From Nocardioides sp. (GTDB taxonomy: Bacteria; Actinomycetota; Actinomycetes; Propionibacteriales; Nocardioidaceae), in contig NZ_JASLGR010000015.1 in assembly GCF_030150155.1 (NCBI RefSeq), positions 1 to 64,000 of the forward strand: 64,000 nt of DNA. The letters run 5' to 3'. The translations under genes were made by a program, and so were the position numbers. The notes beneath the pieces are model-generated. The model was not told where the DNA came from, did no database searches, and was given only the letters and a program-made list of their open reading frames with translations. Below are positions 60,702 through 64,000 of this stretch, piece after piece. Each line of letters begins with the position of its first letter. Position 1 is the stretch's first letter.

Positions 60702-61813
60702 CAGCTCTGCCCCGCCAGCACGGCGCCGATCCGGCGGGCCTGCTCGGTGGTGCCGCCTCCGGCGAACTCCCAGCGCTTCGCCGCGGTGAAGTAGCGGTGC
60801 GCGGTGCCGTCGAGGTCGATCCCGACGCCGCCGTGGATGTGCACGCAGGTGTGCGCGATCCGGTGACCGGCGTCGGCGGCCCAGAGCTTGGCGGTGGCGA
60901 CCTCGACCGTCGCGGGCAGGCCCTCGGCCAGCCGCCACAGCGCCTGCCACAGGGTGAGGCGGGCTCCGAGAGTGTCGATGTAGCCGTCGGCCAAGCGCTG
61001 GGAGACGGCCTGGAAGGTGCCGATCGGGCGGCCGAACTGCTCGCGCTCACCGGCGTACTGCGCGGTGAGTGCGATCGCTCCCTCGCACACGCCGAGCTGC
61101 TCGGCGCAGGTCAGGGCGGTGGTCAGCTCGGCCAGCCGGGTGGCGGTGCCGCCCTCGGCGTCGCCGATCAGGCGGTCCGAGGGCACCCTGACGCCGGCGA
61201 GGTGGAGCCGGGCGGTGGTGTCACCGTCGATGATCCGCTCCGGGTCGAGGGTGACGCCGGGGTCGTCGGCGTGGACCAGGAAGACCGCCGTGCCGGTCGG
61301 GGTCTGGGCCGGGACCAGGAAGGCGTCGGCCTCCATCCCGGCCCGCGCCCCGGTCTTCGCGCCGTGCAGCATCCAGTCGGCGCCGCTCTCGGCTGCGGTC
61401 GTCTCGGGGCGGCTCGGCGCGTGGTCGAAGTCCTCGGCCAGGGCCACGGTGAGCAGGGTCGAGCCGTCGGCGGCGCTGCGCAGCACCTCGGCGATGCGCT
61501 GCTGGCGGGCGCCCTCGGCCAGCACCACGGTGGCGGCGACGTGCGTCGCAGCGGGGACGGGCGCGACGACACGTCCGAGCTCGACCACGACGCGGGCCGC
61601 CTCGATCAGTCCCAGTCCGGCGCCGCCGTACTCGCCGGGGACGGCCAGGCCGAGCAGGCCCGCTTGTCCCAGGGTCTGCCACAGGTCGGGGTCGTGGTGC
61701 GGGGTGGGCGTGGTGCCGAGCTCGCGCACCCGCTCGGGGGTGACCTTCTCGCCAGCGATCTGGGCGGCCAGAGCCGCCGCCTCGTCGGCCTCGGTGCTGA
61801 AGGTGAAGTCCAT
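60701..61813 (-). CDS. FadE27/ChsE5-like acyl-CoA dehydrogenase subunit
   Basis: 370 aa acyl-CoA dehydrogenase fold. VPGEYGGAGLGLIEAARVVVELGRV, TALTCAEQLGVCEGAIALTAQYAGEREQFGRPIGTFQAVSQRLADGYI and HIHGGVGIDLDGTAHRYF are seen. It looks like the partner subunit of heteromeric steroid dehydrogenases (ChsE4-ChsE5; FadE26-FadE27), in which one subunit keeps the catalytic base and the other does not. The order fadE26 then fadE27 is as in Rv3504-Rv3505. It starts 34 bp after the fadE26 stop. Confidence 0.87.
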   Translation of the reverse strand: MDFTFSTEADEAAALAAQIAGEKVTPERVRELGTTPTPHHDPDLWQTLGQAGLLGLAVPGEYGGAGLGLIEAARVVVELGRVVAPVPAATHVAATVVLAEGARQQRIAEVLRSAADGSTLLTVALAEDFDHAPSRPETTAAESGADWMLHGAKTGARAGMEADAFLVPAQTPTGTAVFLVHADDPGVTLDPERIIDGDTTARLHLAGVRVPSDRLIGDAEGGTATRLAELTTALTCAEQLGVCEGAIALTAQYAGEREQFGRPIGTFQAVSQRLADGYIDTLGARLTLWQALWRLAEGLPATVEVATAKLWAADAGHRIAHTCVHIHGGVGIDLDGTAHRYFTAAKRWEFAGGGTTEQARRIGAVLAGQS

Positions 61814-61847
61814 CGGTCTCTCCTGGTCTGTACGGTGAGCGGGCGGG

Positions 61848-63029
61848 TCAGCGCCGGGCGGCGGGCAGGCCGAGGCCGACCTGGCTGATGATGTCGCGCT
61901 GGATCTCGTTGGTGCCGCCGCCGAAGGTCATCACCAGCGAGGAGCGCGCATAGCGCTCCAGGCGGCCGGCGAGCACCGTGCCGGTGCCGTTCGCGGTGGT
62001 GGCGTGCGGGCCGACGATCTCCATCAGGGCGCGGTAGATCTCGGTGTTGAGCTCGGAGCCGTAGACCTTCGTCGCCGAGGCGTCGGCCGGCGAGAGGGTG
62101 TCGATCTCGCAGGCGAGCTTCCAGTTGATCAGGCTGAGTGCCTCCACCCGGGCGTGGGCACGGCCGAGCAGGATCTGGACCCACTCGGCGTCGATCACGC
62201 GCGAGCCGTCGGGGCGCTTGGTCGCCGCGGCCCACTCCCGCACCAGCTGGAGCGAGTGCACGGTCGCGGCCGAGGAGGTCAGCGCGACGCGCTCGCGGTT
62301 GAGCTGGGTGGTCATCAGCCGCCAGCCGCCGCCACGCTCGCCGACCAGGTTCTCGGCCGGGACCCGGACGTCGGAGTAGTACGTGGCCGACGTGCCGACC
62401 CCGGCGACGGTGTGCACCGGGGTGTAGGAGAAGCCTTCGGAGGTGGCCGGCACCAGGATCATCGACAGGCCGCGGTGGCGGGGCTGGTCGGGCTCGGTGC
62501 GGGCGGCGAGCCAGATCCAGTCGGCGTACTGGATCAGGGAGGTCCACATCTTCTGGCCGTTGATCACCCACTCGCCGGTGCCCTCGTCGAGGACGGCGCG
62601 GGTCTTGAGCGAGGCCAGGTCGGTGCCCGAGCCGGGCTCGGAGTAGCCCACCGAGAAGTGCAGCTCCCCAGCGAGGATCTTGGGCAGGAAGAAGTCCTTC
62701 TGGTCGTCGGAGCCGTACCGCATGATCGTGGGCCCGATGGTGTTGAGGGTCAGGTAGGGGATCGGCACCCCGGCGACGGCGGCGACGTCGGTGAAGATCA
62801 GCTGCTCCACCATCGAGCGGTCCTGGCCGCCGTACTCGGTGGGCCATCCGATCCCCAGCCACCCGTCGGCGCCGATCTGGCGGATGACGTCGCGATAGAC
62901 GCCCGCCTCCCCGAACTCACCGGTGGCCGAGGCGAGCCCGGCGCGGATCTCGGGGGTGACCAGCTGACCGAAGTACTCCTGGAGCTCGGCGCGAAGTTGT
63001 TCCTGGGCCGGTGTCAAGGCGATGCGCAT
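61848..63029 (-). CDS. FadE26/ChsE4-like acyl-CoA dehydrogenase subunit
   Basis: 393 aa. It matches FadE26 markers: GWLGIGWPTEYGGQDRSMVEQLIFTD, HFSVGYSEPGSGTDLASLKTRAV, GQKMWTSLIQYADWIWLAARTEPDQ, VAGVGTSATYYSDVRVPAENLVGE, LNRERVAL and SSLVMTFGGGTNEIQRDII. With FadE27 it forms a heterotetramer that dehydrogenates steroid-CoA side chains with FAD. The ATG lies 10 bp from a KstR-type box without a visible RBS. Confidence 0.9.
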   Translation of the reverse strand: MRIALTPAQEQLRAELQEYFGQLVTPEIRAGLASATGEFGEAGVYRDVIRQIGADGWLGIGWPTEYGGQDRSMVEQLIFTDVAAVAGVPIPYLTLNTIGPTIMRYGSDDQKDFFLPKILAGELHFSVGYSEPGSGTDLASLKTRAVLDEGTGEWVINGQKMWTSLIQYADWIWLAARTEPDQPRHRGLSMILVPATSEGFSYTPVHTVAGVGTSATYYSDVRVPAENLVGERGGGWRLMTTQLNRERVALTSSAATVHSLQLVREWAAATKRPDGSRVIDAEWVQILLGRAHARVEALSLINWKLACEIDTLSPADASATKVYGSELNTEIYRALMEIVGPHATTANGTGTVLAGRLERYARSSLVMTFGGGTNEIQRDIISQVGLGLPAARR

Positions 63030-63039
63030 GTGATAAAAC

Positions 63040-63053
63040 TAGAACACGTTTCA
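63040..63053. promoter_or_regulatory. KstR-type box, fadE26/kshA divergon
   Basis: TAGAACACGTTTCA with core AAC-AC-GTT. It is 10 bp upstream of the fadE26 ATG (minus strand) and 39 bp upstream of kshA. Confidence 0.8.
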
Positions 63054-63092
63054 ACTTTTCGCTACGACGTTGGTCGACTGGAGATGGTCCCG

Positions 63093-64000
63093 ATGAGTGA
63101 TACAGCTGCCCCCGGCGCGCGCACGAAGACGCGTAGCCTCGATCTCGGATCGCAGCCCGTGCGTTTTGCGCGCGGCTGGCACTGTCTCGGAATGGCCGAG
63201 ACCTTCAAAGACGGAAAGCCGCACGCCATCAGCTCCTTCGGGACGAAGCTCGTCGTGTGGGCCGACACCCAGGGGGCTCTGAACGTGCTTGACGGCTATT
63301 GCCGGCACATGGGCGGCGACCTGACCCAGGGTGAGGTGAAGGGCGACGAGGTCGCCTGCCCGTTCCACGACTGGCGCTGGGGTGGCGATGGCAAGTGCAA
63401 GTCCATCCCGTACGCCCGCCGGGTCCCGCTGCGCGCGCGCACGCTGCGCTACGAGACCGCCGAGCGCAACGGCCAGCTGCTGGTCTGGCACGACCCCGAG
63501 GGGTCGGCCGCCGACCATGACCTGCTGCCGCCGCAGCTCGAGGGGGTCGGCACCGACCTCTACACCGAGTGGTTCTGGCACGAGGTCCCGATCGAGGGCT
63601 CGCACTGCCGCGAGCTGATCGACAACGTGGTCGACATGGCGCACTTCTACTACGTGCACTTCGCCTTCCCGACCAGCTTCCGCAACGTCTTCGAGGGCAC
63701 CCAGGCGACGCAGTACATGCAGTCCAAGGGTCGGCCGGACAAGACCGAGGGGTACGGAGACGCGGACATGTTCCTCACCTCGGAGGCGACCTACTTCGGC
63801 CCGGCGTACATGGTCAACTGGCTCGAGGTCGACTACAAGGGCTTCAAGACCGAGGTCATCCTGATCAACTCCCACCTGCCCACCGGCCCCGACTCCTTCA
63901 TCCTGCAGTACGGCATCACGGTGAAGAAGCCTGAAGGCCTGGACGACAAGACCGCCCGTTTCATCGGCAAGAAGTACGCCGAGATGTTCGGCTCCGGCTT
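63093..64000 (+). CDS. kshA: KshA, oxygenase component of 3-ketosteroid 9alpha-hydroxylase (runs off right edge)
   Basis: At least 302 aa and still open at the window end. It hydroxylates C9 of 1,4-androstadiene-3,17-dione or side-chain CoA forms, causing ring B opening together with KstD. The Rieske cluster is Cys70-x-His72 and Cys89-x2-His92. The mononuclear iron region DNVVDMAHFYYVHF has Asn178, Asp181, His184 and His189, matching the known KshA arrangement (His181, His186 in M. tuberculosis). ATG 63093 follows a GGAG 9 bp upstream; ATG 63084 in the same frame is an alternative. Its reductase partner KshB is not in the window. Confidence 0.95.
   Translation, partial: MSDTAAPGARTKTRSLDLGSQPVRFARGWHCLGMAETFKDGKPHAISSFGTKLVVWADTQGALNVLDGYCRHMGGDLTQGEVKGDEVACPFHDWRWGGDGKCKSIPYARRVPLRARTLRYETAERNGQLLVWHDPEGSAADHDLLPPQLEGVGTDLYTEWFWHEVPIEGSHCRELIDNVVDMAHFYYVHFAFPTSFRNVFEGTQATQYMQSKGRPDKTEGYGDADMFLTSEATYFGPAYMVNWLEVDYKGFKTEVILINSHLPTGPDSFILQYGITVKKPEGLDDKTARFIGKKYAEMFGSG

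Overview
The window is high-GC actinobacterial DNA. Short intergenic gaps, ATGA/GTGA/TGATG stop-start overlaps, F420-type (LLM) oxidoreductases, a DUF222/HNH protein and a KstR-type steroid regulon all point that way. A Nocardioides-like actinomycete is my best guess, by inference only. No tRNA, rRNA, transposase or CRISPR array was seen. The longest gene-free stretch is 9074-9330 (257 bp); it holds a riboswitch and a hairpin.

Layout. (1) 1-1155: the N-terminal part of a DUF222/HNH endonuclease-like protein running off the left edge. (2) 1339-9230: a minus-strand cobalamin operon (cobN, cobF, a 2H phosphoesterase, cobQ, cobK, cobU) behind a cobalamin riboswitch. (3) 9331-16162: steroid ring degradation. 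kst4D-like and kstD genes diverge from hsaA-hsaD-hsaC-hsaB. (4) 16253-18256: a DUF2332 protein and an exported collagen-like protein. (5) 18416-22938: the C/D-ring block ipdC-ipdB-ipdA-echA20, divergent from an SDR. (6) 22958-28140: an LLM oxidoreductase, a DUF3068 membrane protein, a GMC oxidoreductase and a FadD19-like ligase. (7) 28205-37855: TetR, CYP123-like, SDR, CYP51, ferredoxin, NTF2-like, ALDH, SDR, a 3-hydroxyisobutyrate-dehydrogenase-like protein, a carboxymuconolactone decarboxylase-like protein and an unknown protein. The core matches the gene content of Mycobacterium tuberculosis Rv0763c-Rv0771 as I recall it. (8) 37820-39061: a lower-GC insert with a secreted protein and a lipoprotein. 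(9) 39151-49169: side-chain degradation. fadA5-GMC-ALDH diverges from cyp125, followed by a crotonase, two Ltp3/Ltp4-type thiolase-like proteins and a DUF35 protein. (10) 49251-54703: an operon of LLM, 3alpha-HSD-like SDR, OYE-family, thioesterase and acyl-CoA ligase genes. It may be an accessory steroid or bile-acid module. (11) 54797-63029: an exported protein, echA19 divergent from fadD19 with a nitronate-monooxygenase-like gene, then ADH-fadE27-fadE26. (12) 63093 to the right edge: kshA, truncated.

How it fits together. FadD19, CYP125, CYP51/CYP123, FadE26/27, EchA19, FadA5 and the Ltp proteins would activate and shorten a sterol side chain. KstD, Kst4D, KshA and HsaACDB would open rings A and B. 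IpdABC and EchA20 would open rings C and D. Eleven copies of a 14-bp palindrome with core AACNNGTT (KstR-box type) sit in nearly every divergent promoter, so most of the window looks like one regulon. In seven cases the box ends 9-11 bp before the start codon. Propionyl-CoA made from sterols is normally consumed through B12-dependent methylmalonyl-CoA mutase, which may explain the adjacent cobalamin operon.

Most unusual features: exact 22-bp-period tandem arrays directly after the stop codons of three unrelated catabolic genes, the operon at 49.3-54.7 kb, and the low-GC insert that may have replaced the 3' end of the gene at 36632-37855.
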